DNA of 64,000 bases from Gp13-AA77 sp035949375 (GCA_035949375.1 DASZIG010000129.1:211932-275931), one strand, 5' to 3'; positions 54,386 through 63,714 are shown, numbered from the stretch's first letter. Notes: generated by a model from the sequence alone, not told the origin. A program made the numbers and translations.

Positions 54386-54402
54386 GTATAAGACTCCTAT
54401 AC
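54386..54402. promoter_or_regulatory. Near-perfect dyad upstream of the REC gene
   Basis: GTATAAGA-C-TCCTATAC is a 17-bp dyad with one mismatch (left half GTATAAGA, right half reading GTATAGGA). It lies in the 235-base gap between fixJ-like and REC genes and could be an operator for the FixJ-like regulator. Nothing else notable was seen in this gap. Confidence 0.35.
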
Positions 54403-54574
54403 TCCCGTATCACTGGGGCCACCCGAAGCTGAAGTTGGCTTTGAATTGGTTGAACAAAGCCACCGTCAAGACTGATTGACTGATTCCACAGAGGCTCGCA
54501 CAGTTTCTTCTTCGTGCTCTCTGTGCGCTCCGTGGTGAATTCTCCCTTCGCGCACGGACCCGACTCTCCAGGAA

Positions 54575-55198
54575 TTATGTGCCGGGCGGAAGCTCGAGTT
54601 TTTCCGCCATTCTGATTAACTCCGCCAGAGATCCGGCCTGCATTTTGCGCATCACCTGGCCGCGTTGCACCTTCACGGTGATTTCGCTCGTCCCTAACTC
54701 CGAAGCGATCTGCTTGTTGAGAAGGCCCGAAACCACGAGGCGCATAACTTCGCTCTCGCGTGGAGTCAGCGCGTTGTAACGCTCTCGCAAATCAGCGATA
54801 GCGCTGCGCTTCTCGCGGGCCACCCGGTCGAGCTCAAGCGCCTGCTGAATCGCATCCAGCAGATCCTGGTCGCGGAAGGGCTTCGTCAGAAACTCCACGG
54901 CCCCCATTTTCATGGCCTTGACCGACATCGGGATGTCTCCGTAGCCGGTGACGAAAATGATGGGCATTTGGACGCCGCTCTCGCCAAGCTTGCGTAGGAA
55001 ATCGAGGCCGCTCACTCCAGGAAGCCGCACATCCAGAACCATGCAGGCGGGGCCGTCAGGTACCGGTCTGCGGAGGAACTCTTGGGGGGTTGCGAAGGCC
55101 TCAGAACGTAAGCCGACGGATTTTAACAGGCCCTGTATCGCAGCACGCACACCGGCATCGTCATCAAGAATGAATACCGTCGGAGCGCCCGCGTTCAT
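54575..55198 (-). CDS. FixJ-like response regulator (REC + LuxR helix-turn-helix)
   Basis: The ATG at 55198 overlaps the stop of the kinase gene (ATGA). The 207-residue protein has a REC domain (FILDDDAGV, phospho-Asp in VLDVRLPGVSG, FVTGYGD, LTKPFRDQ) and a LuxR/NarL output (NALTPRESEVMRLVVSGLLN, then KQIASELGTSEITVKVQRGQ). This is the FixJ/TodT arrangement. Its cognate kinase is most likely the FixL-like protein encoded immediately upstream. Confidence 0.93.
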   Translation of the reverse strand: MNAGAPTVFILDDDAGVRAAIQGLLKSVGLRSEAFATPQEFLRRPVPDGPACMVLDVRLPGVSGLDFLRKLGESGVQMPIIFVTGYGDIPMSVKAMKMGAVEFLTKPFRDQDLLDAIQQALELDRVAREKRSAIADLRERYNALTPRESEVMRLVVSGLLNKQIASELGTSEITVKVQRGQVMRKMQAGSLAELIRMAEKLELPPGT

Positions 55199-56718
55199 CC
55201 GTGCGCCTCGACTTCGCCCGGCAGGGTAAAGTGAAAAGTTGTGCCCGTCCCGGAGTTGGCCGTGGCCCACAAGCGCCCTCCGTGTGATTCGATGATGGAA
55301 CGGCTGATCATGAGTCCCATCCCGGTGCCCTCGGGCTTCGTGGTATAAAATGCGCGAAAGATCTGGTCAGCCTGCTCCGGGGTCAGTCCCGCGCCCGTAT
55401 CACTGACCGAGACCAGCAGGTTGCCATTACCGTCGCGCTGCGACTTTATGGTAAGTTCTGCAGCCACGCTGATGCCTTGCATGGCTTGGATGGCATTGAG
55501 CATAAGGTTCGCGAGAACCTGCTGCAATTGCACGCGATCGGCCATGGCTCTGGGGAGATCCACTGCAAGTTCCGTACGGATCAAAACCAAATTTCGTTCG
55601 GCCTCGCTGCCCAGCAGGGCGACCATCTCTCCAACGACTTGATTCAGGTCGACTGGCTCCCGTTGCGCTGTGCCCTTTTTGAACAGGGCGCGGAGGCGGC
55701 TGATGATGTCGGCGGCCCGCGTAGCGTCCTTAACACTTCGGGATGCGGCCTCGCGAGCCTCTTCCAAATCAGGTGGATCGCGCGTCAGCCATAGCAGGCA
55801 GGTTTTGGAGTTGGTGACCGCTGCGGCGATCGGCTGGTTAATTTCGTGAGCCAGGGAAGCGGTCAATTCTCCGATTGTGGTTAGACGACTTACATGCGCA
55901 AGATCGGCCTGCGTCTGGCGCAATCTTTCCCGCTGCTCCTCCGCCCGCTTGTGCGCCGTCACGTCCGTGACCGCGCCCACGAACTCGAAGCCGCCCGATT
56001 CGTCTTTTGAAGGTTGACCCACAACCCGAACGTGCTTGACGGACCCATCCGGCATAAGCAGGCGATGTTCAAAATCAAATTCCTGCCTTTCGCGTAAAAT
56101 GCGATCGACGATTTGCTGCACAGGGGACAGGTCTTCGGGGTGGGTACGCTGCAGGATCTGTTCAATCGTAACCTCGGTAGCCGGTTCGTAACCAAATATC
56201 CGAAACGTCTCTTGAGACCAGTAGATCTTTCCACTCGAAACATCCCAACCGAAGCTGCCGGTGTGGCTCAATTTCTGCGCTTCGGCCAGGTAAGCTTCGC
56301 TCCGCCGCAGCGCCTTCTCCGAACGGTCGAGTTCGATTCTCTCTTCTTGCTCCCGCAAAGCCCGATGCACCGAAGGCACGATCCGCCCGAGGCGCGTCTT
56401 GAAAACATAGTCCGTTGCCCCCACCTTGAGGGCTTCAATCGCCACTTCTTCGTCCAATGTTCCGGAAACAAAGATGAACGGGACGCGCGGCCAGCGGTGC
56501 CGCGCGATCCTCAATGCGGAGAGGCCGTCGAAAGAGGGAAGGGTATAATCGGCCAGAATCAAGTCAAACGCGCCCTGCTCCAGTGACGCGATGAAATCGG
56601 CCTCGGTTTCAACGCGTGCCGCATGGCAGGTGAAGCCGTCGGACTCAAGCGCCTCCTGAATGAGCTCTGCGTCCCTCGGATCATCCTCCAGGCACAGAAT
56701 GTGCAAGAGAGATTTCAT
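55195..56718 (-). CDS. Hybrid sensor kinase: N-terminal REC, PAS, FixL-like HisKA/HATPase
   Basis: ATG 56718 follows GAGGGGGGAA; the frame extends further upstream into the preceding gene. The 507-residue protein starts with REC (HILCLEDDPRDAEL, phospho-Asp in LILADYTLPSFDG). A PAS domain follows (GSFGWDVSSGKIYWSQETFR). HisKA contains the phospho-His in GELTASLAHEINQPIAAAV. HATPase motifs are ANLMLNAIQAM, SVSDTGAGL and GTGMGLMISRSI. It has no membrane helix, so the sensor is cytoplasmic. The FixL-like core is nearly identical to that of the kinase at 58369-60876. Confidence 0.9.
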   Translation of the reverse strand: MKSLLHILCLEDDPRDAELIQEALESDGFTCHAARVETEADFIASLEQGAFDLILADYTLPSFDGLSALRIARHRWPRVPFIFVSGTLDEEVAIEALKVGATDYVFKTRLGRIVPSVHRALREQEERIELDRSEKALRRSEAYLAEAQKLSHTGSFGWDVSSGKIYWSQETFRIFGYEPATEVTIEQILQRTHPEDLSPVQQIVDRILRERQEFDFEHRLLMPDGSVKHVRVVGQPSKDESGGFEFVGAVTDVTAHKRAEEQRERLRQTQADLAHVSRLTTIGELTASLAHEINQPIAAAVTNSKTCLLWLTRDPPDLEEAREAASRSVKDATRAADIISRLRALFKKGTAQREPVDLNQVVGEMVALLGSEAERNLVLIRTELAVDLPRAMADRVQLQQVLANLMLNAIQAMQGISVAAELTIKSQRDGNGNLLVSVSDTGAGLTPEQADQIFRAFYTTKPEGTGMGLMISRSIIESHGGRLWATANSGTGTTFHFTLPGEVEAHG

Positions 56719-56726
56719 TTCCCCCC

Positions 56727-57176
56727 TCAGGCCCTTCTTACGCTTCCAGGGGGCGGCTGATTGATAATCGCCCAAAACATCCCAAGTTCCTTGACGGCGT
56801 TTACAAACTCGTGAAAATCAACCGGCTTTACAACGTACGCGTTGACGCCCAACCGGTAGCTCGCGACCATGTCTTTTTCTTCATGGGAAGAGGTGAGCAC
56901 GACCACCGGAATCGTCTTGAGATTCGCGTCCGATTTGATCCGCTGCAGTACCTCAAGCCCATCGACCTTCGGCAGTTTCAGATCGAGCAGAAGGACGGCG
57001 GGGTTCCCATCCGAGCGGGAGGCGAAGTTACCCCGGCAGTAGAGGTAGTCCAAGACCTCCTCGCCGTCAGAAGTAACGACTACGTCGTTAGCCAGGTTGT
57101 ACTCCTCTAACGCCGTCAGCGTAAGCTCTACGTCTTTCGGGTCGTCTTCAACCATCAAGATACGTCCTAAGCTCAT
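56727..57176 (-). CDS. Single-domain response regulator (Rcp1-like)
   Basis: The 149-residue protein is one REC domain of the Rcp1 type. The acid pair is in LMVEDDPKD, the phospho-Asp in LLDLKLPKVDG, then VVLTSSHEEKD and YVVKPVDFHEF. This subtype relays phosphate between kinases, as with cyanobacterial phytochrome Cph1. Its start overlaps the stop of the DUF4118 kinase (ATGA) and it ends eight bases before the REC-PAS kinase. It probably links the two. Confidence 0.93.
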   Translation of the reverse strand: MSLGRILMVEDDPKDVELTLTALEEYNLANDVVVTSDGEEVLDYLYCRGNFASRSDGNPAVLLLDLKLPKVDGLEVLQRIKSDANLKTIPVVVLTSSHEEKDMVASYRLGVNAYVVKPVDFHEFVNAVKELGMFWAIINQPPPGSVRRA

Positions 57177-58372
57177 AAGTCGACTCCTCCCGCCGATTTG
57201 GGCAGCGAAAAATAAAAGGTGGCGCCCTTATCGACCTCACCCTCAGCCCAGACCCGGCCTCCGTGCCGATGAATAATCCGTTGAACCGTGGCCAGTCCGA
57301 TGCCGGTGCCGTCGAATGCCTCAGGCGCGTGGAGCCGTTGGAACACACCGAACAATTTCGTTGCATACTTCATGTCAAATCCGACTCCATTGTCCCGGAT
57401 GAACACGACCAACTGATCGTGGGTGTGGTCCGTGGATCCTATCTCGATCTCTGCGTGCGGGCGTGTGCGCGTGAATTTTACGGCATTCGAAACCAGGTTG
57501 ACAAGCACCATCCGCAGCATGGAGCGGTCTCCAAACCACACCGGCAATCCACCCAAGCTCCAAACAATGTCGCGTCCATGCGCCTCCTCCCGCACTTCGC
57601 TCAAAGCTTCTTGCACAAGTTGTTCCAGGCTCACCATCGTCTTGTGAGTCTCAGCGCGGCCGATTCGCGAAAAGGCTAAGAGATCATCGATCAGGGTGCC
57701 CATCCGGTTTGCCGACTCCAAAATCATCGTCACATATCGTTGGCTTTTCTGACTTAGAACTGACGCCGAATTCTTTTGAAGCAACTCCGTAAAACCGGCG
57801 ATGTGACGAATGGGCGCGCGGAGGTCATGTGACACGGAGTAGGCAAATGCCTCCAGTTCCTTGTTACTTGCCTCAAGCTCAGCCGTTCGTTTTCCGAGTT
57901 CCTCGTTAAGGCTCCGAGTTTCCTGCTCCCGTCGCTTGCGTTCCGCCACTTCGACTTCGAGGTGGTCGCGGGCTTGGCGAAGGTCTCCCTCGACGCGGCG
58001 CCGAACTGCACTGAACCACGCAACGAGCGCGGCGAAGGAGGCAAAAGCAACAAAGTAAGGGAGAGCAAAAAGCGAGATGTAGAGCGTGTGGAGAGGCTCT
58101 ACGAAATAGAAATCAAAGCTTGCGCACGAGAGCAGAAGCGCCAGCACGGCGGGCCGGGTCCCTCCGTACCATGCGGTTACGGCGATGGCGAACAGAAAGA
58201 GCGGGATCCCAGCGTCACGAAAGTGCCAACGCTCGAGCAGAAGCGCGAGGCCGAGCGCGATGGAAACGGAAACCACCGCAAGTCCATAGCGGTGAGTTCT
58301 AGAGAGACGGGTTGGCAATCGCGGTTTCCAGCCCTGCATGGCATGTCTCCCTTCCTTCCGTCCAGGAGTCAT
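57173..58372 (-). CDS. Membrane sensor histidine kinase with KdpD-like DUF4118 domain
   Basis: The 399-residue kinase opens with four membrane helices of the DUF4118 type (ALGLALLLERWHFRDAGIPL, WYGGTRPAVLALLLSCASFD, FYFVEPLHTLYI). A coiled coil follows (ELGKRTAELEASNKELEAFA). HisKA has the phospho-His in AYSVSHDLRAPIRHI. HATPase contains NLVSNAVKFT, DNGVGFDM and GTGIGLATVQRI. There is no separate sensing domain besides the membrane bundle. Starts and stops overlap both neighbours by four bases. Its partner is probably the Rcp1-like regulator. Confidence 0.93.
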   Translation of the reverse strand: MTPGRKEGRHAMQGWKPRLPTRLSRTHRYGLAVVSVSIALGLALLLERWHFRDAGIPLFLFAIAVTAWYGGTRPAVLALLLSCASFDFYFVEPLHTLYISLFALPYFVAFASFAALVAWFSAVRRRVEGDLRQARDHLEVEVAERKRREQETRSLNEELGKRTAELEASNKELEAFAYSVSHDLRAPIRHIAGFTELLQKNSASVLSQKSQRYVTMILESANRMGTLIDDLLAFSRIGRAETHKTMVSLEQLVQEALSEVREEAHGRDIVWSLGGLPVWFGDRSMLRMVLVNLVSNAVKFTRTRPHAEIEIGSTDHTHDQLVVFIRDNGVGFDMKYATKLFGVFQRLHAPEAFDGTGIGLATVQRIIHRHGGRVWAEGEVDKGATFYFSLPKSAGGVDL

Positions 58373-60876
58373 TCACCTGGCCCCAGTTCGATAGGCAAAG
58401 TGAACTGAAAAGTTGCGCCCGGCCCGGAGTTGGCCGTGGCCCATAGGCGCCCCCCATGGGACTCGATGATGGAGCGACTGATCGTCAGCCCCATCCCGGT
58501 GCCATCGGGCTTGGTGGTGTAAAAGGCGCGAAAGACCTGGTCGGGCTGCTCCGAGGCAAATCCCGCGCCCGTGTCGCTCACCGAGAGCAGCAGCTTATCA
58601 TTACCGTCTCGCTGCGACTTTATGGTAAGTTCGGCGGCTGCGGTCCTGCCCTTCATGGCCTCGATGGCATTGAGCATCAGGTTCGCGAAGACCTGCTGCA
58701 ATTGCACACGATCCGCCATGGCTTTGGGGAGATCGGCTGCGAGTTCCGTACGCATCGCAACCAGGTTTCGGTCTGCCTCACTGCCCAGCAGGACGATCGT
58801 TTGTCGAATGACTTCATTCAAATCGACCGGCTCCCGTTGCGTCGTGCCCTTTTTGAACAGTTCGCGGATGCGCTTGATGATCTCAGCGGCGCGGGTTGCG
58901 GATTCGACACTTCGAGACGCAGCCTCGCGCGCCTCCTCCACATCTGGGGGATCACGCTTCAGCCAACGCAGGCAGGTATTGGAGTTGGTGATGGCTGCGG
59001 CAATCGGCTGGTTGATTTCGTGGGCCAGGGAAGCGGTCAACTCCCCCATTGTGGTCAGCCGCGTCACGTGGTCCAATTCCGCTTGCGCCTGGCGCAACTT
59101 GTCGCGCTCTTCTTCAGCCCGCTTGCGTTCAGTCACGTCCATGGTAGTCCCAACGACTTCAGTGACCTCGCCCGCCTCACTCCGCACCAGGCGGGCGACC
59201 GAGTGAAGGTGCCTGATGGCGCCATCGGCAAGAACGACTCGAAAATCTGCTTCAGGATCCTCGTCGAATCCCGCCGCCTCCCTCTGCGCTTTTCGCTCGA
59301 GGCGCGGCCGATCTTCGGGGTGAACCCTTTCCAGAAAATGCGACAGCGTGGGTCTCGTCGTCTCCGGGTCGTAGTCCAGCATCCGGAATATCTCTTCCGA
59401 CCAGAAGGCCTCGCGCGTGCGGGAATTCCAGGCCCAGCTACCCGCGTGCGACAGTCGTTGAGCCTCTGAAAGATAGGCCTCACTGCGGCGCAGGGCATCT
59501 TCCGCCAGCTTACGTTCGATGGCAACTCCCGCCAGATGGGTGGTCTGTTCGATGATTTCCTGATCGCGCGGACTCGGGCTTCGCGGCTCGCGATAGTACA
59601 TGGCAAACGTCGCGATCACTTTGCCTTTTGACGAGAAGACCGGGGTGGACCAGCAGGCGCGCAGAGAATGGGGCAAAGCCAGGTCACGATAGTTCGCCCA
59701 CAAAGAATTGGCCGCGATATCCTCGACAATGACCTGTTCGCCGCGATACGCGGCGGTTCCACAAGAACCCGCTGAGGGCCCAATCGCAGCGCCGTCAATG
59801 GCATCCGTGTAGGCCTTTGGAAGACTGGGCGCGCCGCCGTGCCGTAAGCGGTCGCCATCCAACAACAAGATGGACGCCAGGGCGCCGCTGGCGCGTTCCT
59901 CGACGACCCGGCACAGGCTGTCAAGGATCTCAGCGAGCGAGCTTCCCTTCGCTACCATCTCGAGGATCCGTTTCTCCCCGGCGAGCAGGGATTCGGCGTG
60001 CTTGCGGTCGGTGATGTCTCGCGTGACGACCAGCACCGACTTTGTGACACCGTCAGTCCCGCCCTCGGGCACCAGCCGCGACTCGAAGTGGCGCTCGCCC
60101 TTCGGAGTGTCGAATGTGAGGTCTCTGGTCGCAGGTTTACCCGTTTCAAAGACGTTACGGAGGCTCGCTTCCCAATTTCTGTCCCTCTTCCTGAACGCGC
60201 TTACTTCCCTTACTGTCTTTCCCAGCAGCGCCCCCGGCGGCAGGCCCGTGTACTCCTCAATGATCGGATTGACATAGCGGCACCGCAGTTCGGAATCAAA
60301 TCGCATCACGATATCCGGAGCATTCTCGGCCAACTTGCGGAACTGACCCTCCCGTTCTTCAATGTTCCCCAGCCGCCGGCGGTATCCGGCAAAAGCCAGG
60401 GCCGCGAGCGCCAGACCCGCGCAGGCGCGGAACCACCATGTCTGCCAGAACACCGGTTCGCCGTCTACACTCGCGGCGCCCACCACACCGTCGCCCACGC
60501 TCGGTAGCACGATTGCAATTGCGGGTGGACGATACCCCGGCTCTACCAGCAGGGCCGCGTACTCGGTCCCAGGATGGATTGAGTTCTTCCAGGTAGAATC
60601 GGGCTGAATGCTCGAATAAGGGTGGTCCGCCAGCGGCTGGACCCACCAGGCCCCGGCGCGCGCATATAAGACCACCTGCTGGCCAGGACGCGCGCCGATG
60701 ACGCGCCCTTCGATGGCAACGTGCTTGTACGGATTACCCTCGCCCGCTCGAGGGATTCTGGTGAATTCGATAAACGGGCGAGCCTTCCCCTGCTGGCGCT
60801 GGCACGCGCTGAGCAGAAGACAGATCGCTAAAATTGCCGATCTTCCTCCACCTGAAGTAGATGGTCGCCGCCTCAT
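58369..60876 (-). CDS. Membrane sensor kinase: periplasmic domain, PAS-GAF-PAS, FixL-like core
   Basis: The 835-residue kinase begins with a signal segment and a perfect lipobox (LLLSACQ). A periplasmic domain of about 110 residues follows (FIEFTRIPRAGEGNP, later WWVQPLADHPYSSIQPDSTW), then a membrane helix (FRACAGLALAALAFAGY). Next are PAS (residues about 180-290), a GAF domain (LDSLCRVVEERASGALASIL and GSCGTAAYRGEQVIVEDI) and a second PAS (GSWAWNSRTREAFWSEEIFR). HisKA has ASLAHEINQPIAAA and the HATPase end has GTGMGLTISRSIIESHGGRL. It is the first gene of the operon. The lipobox and internal helix together are unusual. Confidence 0.9.
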   Translation of the reverse strand: MRRRPSTSGGGRSAILAICLLLSACQRQQGKARPFIEFTRIPRAGEGNPYKHVAIEGRVIGARPGQQVVLYARAGAWWVQPLADHPYSSIQPDSTWKNSIHPGTEYAALLVEPGYRPPAIAIVLPSVGDGVVGAASVDGEPVFWQTWWFRACAGLALAALAFAGYRRRLGNIEEREGQFRKLAENAPDIVMRFDSELRCRYVNPIIEEYTGLPPGALLGKTVREVSAFRKRDRNWEASLRNVFETGKPATRDLTFDTPKGERHFESRLVPEGGTDGVTKSVLVVTRDITDRKHAESLLAGEKRILEMVAKGSSLAEILDSLCRVVEERASGALASILLLDGDRLRHGGAPSLPKAYTDAIDGAAIGPSAGSCGTAAYRGEQVIVEDIAANSLWANYRDLALPHSLRACWSTPVFSSKGKVIATFAMYYREPRSPSPRDQEIIEQTTHLAGVAIERKLAEDALRRSEAYLSEAQRLSHAGSWAWNSRTREAFWSEEIFRMLDYDPETTRPTLSHFLERVHPEDRPRLERKAQREAAGFDEDPEADFRVVLADGAIRHLHSVARLVRSEAGEVTEVVGTTMDVTERKRAEEERDKLRQAQAELDHVTRLTTMGELTASLAHEINQPIAAAITNSNTCLRWLKRDPPDVEEAREAASRSVESATRAAEIIKRIRELFKKGTTQREPVDLNEVIRQTIVLLGSEADRNLVAMRTELAADLPKAMADRVQLQQVFANLMLNAIEAMKGRTAAAELTIKSQRDGNDKLLLSVSDTGAGFASEQPDQVFRAFYTTKPDGTGMGLTISRSIIESHGGRLWATANSGPGATFQFTLPIELGPGE

Positions 60877-61144
60877 CCGACATCCTGGACCGAGAGGTTA
60901 GCTGGTTCGCTCGCGGAGTACCACGCGATTTTCGGATACTCCCTCCGCGCTGCAGAAACTGAATGGTGCCTGACATTAATGGATCGTTCGGTGTCTCGTT
61001 CCCGCGAGCCAAAGACTGAGACGACCGTAGCACCGGCAGCGCACATCTAGCCGCCCGCCCTTGAAGCATACCTGACTCTCACATTGTAGACTGACCTCAT
61101 TCATTTCCGTTACACGATCATCTGCCGGTAATGTTTCGTCCAAA

Positions 61145-62521
61145 TCACACCTCTTTCGGGACATCGAAAGGCGTCCTGTAGCCACGGTCGCCGTCGCGTA
61201 ACAGGCGACTCGCCTCGTCATCGTCGATAACCTGCTCGGTGGCGGGGTCGAACTGCAAGGATCGACCAAGACGGTACGAGACATTCGCCAGGTGCACCAG
61301 CGACGCGGAGACATATCCTTCCTTGACAGGCGCATTCAAGTCTTCCTTCTTTCGGCTGCGCACGCAGTCGACGAAATTACCGAAGTGATCCCCGCCACCA
61401 TGGGCGTGCGGCCCGGACTTCTCGTCCTTACCGAGCCAGGTCTCGTAACTCACGGCGTCTTCGTCTCCAGTTGCGAGGTATCCGTTCGAGCCGTAAAAGA
61501 TGTTTCCGATTGCGTTGTGATGACCGAAGAAGCGATGTTTGCCTGCCACCAGGTCTCCCCGCCCGACGGTCGCCTCGTCGTTCGTAATCCAGTGCCGAAC
61601 CTCAAATTCCATCATCTTGCGCTTGCCATCGGGCAGATCAAATTCGAAAGCGCAAGCGAGCGTGTTTGGTGTCTGCTGGTCATCATCAAGCATGAAATGG
61701 CCGCCGATAGCCGAGATCCGATTGGGGAAGCTGACGCCGAGTCCCCAGCGGGCGACGTCCAGTTGGTGGACGCCCTGGTTGCCGAGGTCACCATTGCCGG
61801 TATCCCAAAACCAGTGCCAGTTGTAATGAAAGCGGTTGCGAGTGAATGGCTTCAGCGGCGCGGGGCCTGTCCAGAGGTCATAGTCGACCCCTGCTGGAAC
61901 GGGCTCCTGCGGAGTGCGCCCAATCATGTCGCGCCACTTGAAGCACAATCCGCGAGCCAAGTAGACGTCGCCGATCGCGCCCTCGTGGAGACCCTTGACA
62001 GCTTCCTGAATCGCGGGTGAGGAGCGAATCTGAGTTCCGTGCTGGACAATGCGCTGGTATTTGTCCGCCGCAAGAACGAGTTGCCGCCCCTCCCAGAGGT
62101 TATGGGAGCAGGGTTTCTCCACGTAAACGTCCTTGCCCGCCTGACAAGCCCAAATGGCCATTAACGAGTGCCAGTGATTTGGCGTGGCAATGGAGATGGC
62201 GTCGATTGACTTGTCCTGAAGCAGTTTGCGGACATCGACGTAACTTTGCGGCTTGCCGCCGACTTCTCCAATGCGCTTCTGCAGAACGTTCTCGTCCACG
62301 TCGCACACCGCCGCGATCTCCACGTTCGAAAGATGGGAGAACGCTGAAATGTGGTCTTTCCCACGGCCGTGAAGGCCACAGACGGCTACTCGCACGCGAT
62401 CGTTGGCTCCAAAGACCCGCTCCGGATGTGTCAGGAAGGTAATTCCAGCGGCCGCACTGAGGCCGGCGGTGGTCTTTGCTGCGGTCTTGAGAAAGTCCCG
62501 CCGAGAAAGGTCCGCTTCCAT
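61145..62521 (-). CDS. Tat-exported Gfo/Idh/MocA family oxidoreductase
   Basis: The 458-residue protein starts with a twin-arginine signal (LSRRDFLKTAAKTTAGLSAA). The NAD-binding fold follows (VRVAVCGLHGRGKDHISAF, then AAVCDVDENV). The family signature is VYVEKPCSHN, with Lys as a likely catalytic residue near position 132. HYNWHWFWDTGNGDLGNQGV is typical of Planctomycetes/Acidobacteriota exported members. It is expected to act on sugars or cyclitols in the periplasm, with cofactor bound before export. It lies 11 bases after the DUF6807 gene, so one operon is likely. Confidence 0.93.
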   Translation of the reverse strand: MEADLSRRDFLKTAAKTTAGLSAAAGITFLTHPERVFGANDRVRVAVCGLHGRGKDHISAFSHLSNVEIAAVCDVDENVLQKRIGEVGGKPQSYVDVRKLLQDKSIDAISIATPNHWHSLMAIWACQAGKDVYVEKPCSHNLWEGRQLVLAADKYQRIVQHGTQIRSSPAIQEAVKGLHEGAIGDVYLARGLCFKWRDMIGRTPQEPVPAGVDYDLWTGPAPLKPFTRNRFHYNWHWFWDTGNGDLGNQGVHQLDVARWGLGVSFPNRISAIGGHFMLDDDQQTPNTLACAFEFDLPDGKRKMMEFEVRHWITNDEATVGRGDLVAGKHRFFGHHNAIGNIFYGSNGYLATGDEDAVSYETWLGKDEKSGPHAHGGGDHFGNFVDCVRSRKKEDLNAPVKEGYVSASLVHLANVSYRLGRSLQFDPATEQVIDDDEASRLLRDGDRGYRTPFDVPKEV

Positions 62522-62532
62522 GCTGTATTCCC

Positions 62533-63507
62533 CTAGTCCCCGGCGTAGCGCCGGTAAGCGTCCGCGACGTGGGCCTGCTCGAAATCGCCATGGTGGATAA
62601 ACACGCGATAGCGGAGAGCGAGTGATCCGCCCGCGGGAATCACGTAGCTTCCGTCCTGATGCCGGTCACGGGTGAACTCTTTTACTCCGAAAGGATTCGC
62701 CGCCAACAGGCCATAGTGCCGGGCGTGCCAGTACGTCGGATGGCGCAGGTTGGCCGGCGAATCGAAGACTGCGATACCGACGTCTTCGCCGGCCACGTTC
62801 CCGTCGTAATCGACCCAGTTCGCGCTCTTGCCCCAGATCGCTTTCTCGCCCACGGCACTTTCCGAATTAACCATGCGGCCCGGCGGCGAATCGAGGGGTT
62901 TCACGACGCGGATGGCGAAAGTCCCCTCCTTGGTATCGCCGATTCTGACCGACCCATGGTTGGCGCTGATGATGAACTCGCAGTCGATGACTCTCGACTG
63001 CGCATCGCCGCTAAAAATGTAGCCCTGGGTCTCTCCGGCAATTACCTGCCCGTTGGCAGTTGTTAGATCGAACTCAGCCCGCAGGATTCCATTGACAGGT
63101 CCGCCCTGTACCTCGTCGAACTGGCGCAACACCGTGCGCCCGAAGGTCGAGGGAGAGTGATCGCTCCATCTTGGATAGGCCGCTTCGCCCCAGAAGTCGT
63201 AGCCGTCAATGTCGCCATGAGCGAAGTACATCCCGCGCTGGTGAGGCTCATCGTGGTCCTCACCTGGAATATCGGCGTCCATGGGAAAACCGCGCGTGAC
63301 GATTGTACCTTGGGCGCTGCGCAGCGGAGAGAGATAGGGCTTCGCGGTCACGGAGTCAAAGTGAAAGACGGTAAAAGGGTGCCCGCCAATGGTGACTTCG
63401 ATCCGACTGCCGATTCGAGTGAGATCGACGCTCTGCTGGGCGCGCTCGTCAGCAGGGCTGGCCGCGACCGCCACGATCAGAATCAGTCCACCAGTCCTCA
63501 TGAACAT
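62533..63507 (-). CDS. DUF6807 (PmoA-family) exported protein
   Basis: The 324-residue protein has a short signal segment (GGLILIVAVAASPA). The family landmarks are PYLSPLRSAQGTIVTRGFP, DHDEPHQRGMYFAHGDIDG (two His near residues 85-95), then WVDYDGNVAGEDVGIAVFDS and ANLRHPTYWHARHYGLLAAN. These proteins are called PmoA-like in databases but are unrelated to particulate methane monooxygenase. They often sit with Gfo/Idh/MocA genes, as here, which suggests a role in sugar breakdown. The activity is unknown. Confidence 0.9.
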   Translation of the reverse strand: MFMRTGGLILIVAVAASPADERAQQSVDLTRIGSRIEVTIGGHPFTVFHFDSVTAKPYLSPLRSAQGTIVTRGFPMDADIPGEDHDEPHQRGMYFAHGDIDGYDFWGEAAYPRWSDHSPSTFGRTVLRQFDEVQGGPVNGILRAEFDLTTANGQVIAGETQGYIFSGDAQSRVIDCEFIISANHGSVRIGDTKEGTFAIRVVKPLDSPPGRMVNSESAVGEKAIWGKSANWVDYDGNVAGEDVGIAVFDSPANLRHPTYWHARHYGLLAANPFGVKEFTRDRHQDGSYVIPAGGSLALRYRVFIHHGDFEQAHVADAYRRYAGD

Positions 63508-63714
63508 CTGCCACCTCGATGTTCGGAATGACTCACTTCAGCACAGCGGCTCTCTCCCGGACGCGATGGGGCTGGGCTGGCTGACGCGGCGTTGCGCGCT
63601 TTCAGAACCGCACCTTCAAGGGCATCTGGGCGACGCGCTGCTCGATCAGATTTCCTCGATCTGCGCGCATGCGGAGGATCATTTCCTACTTCCTTACGTG
63701 CCGGTCGGCAGGCT

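Noticed and set aside
62533..63507. Methane monooxygenase subunit PmoA
   Set aside because: The family name is misleading. The protein is exported, has no membrane-spanning PmoA pattern and pairs with a Gfo/Idh/MocA gene.
63508..63714. Plus-strand frame reading GLGWLTRRCALSEPHLQG
   Set aside because: No family resemblance or ribosome site, and it lies between two minus-strand genes.
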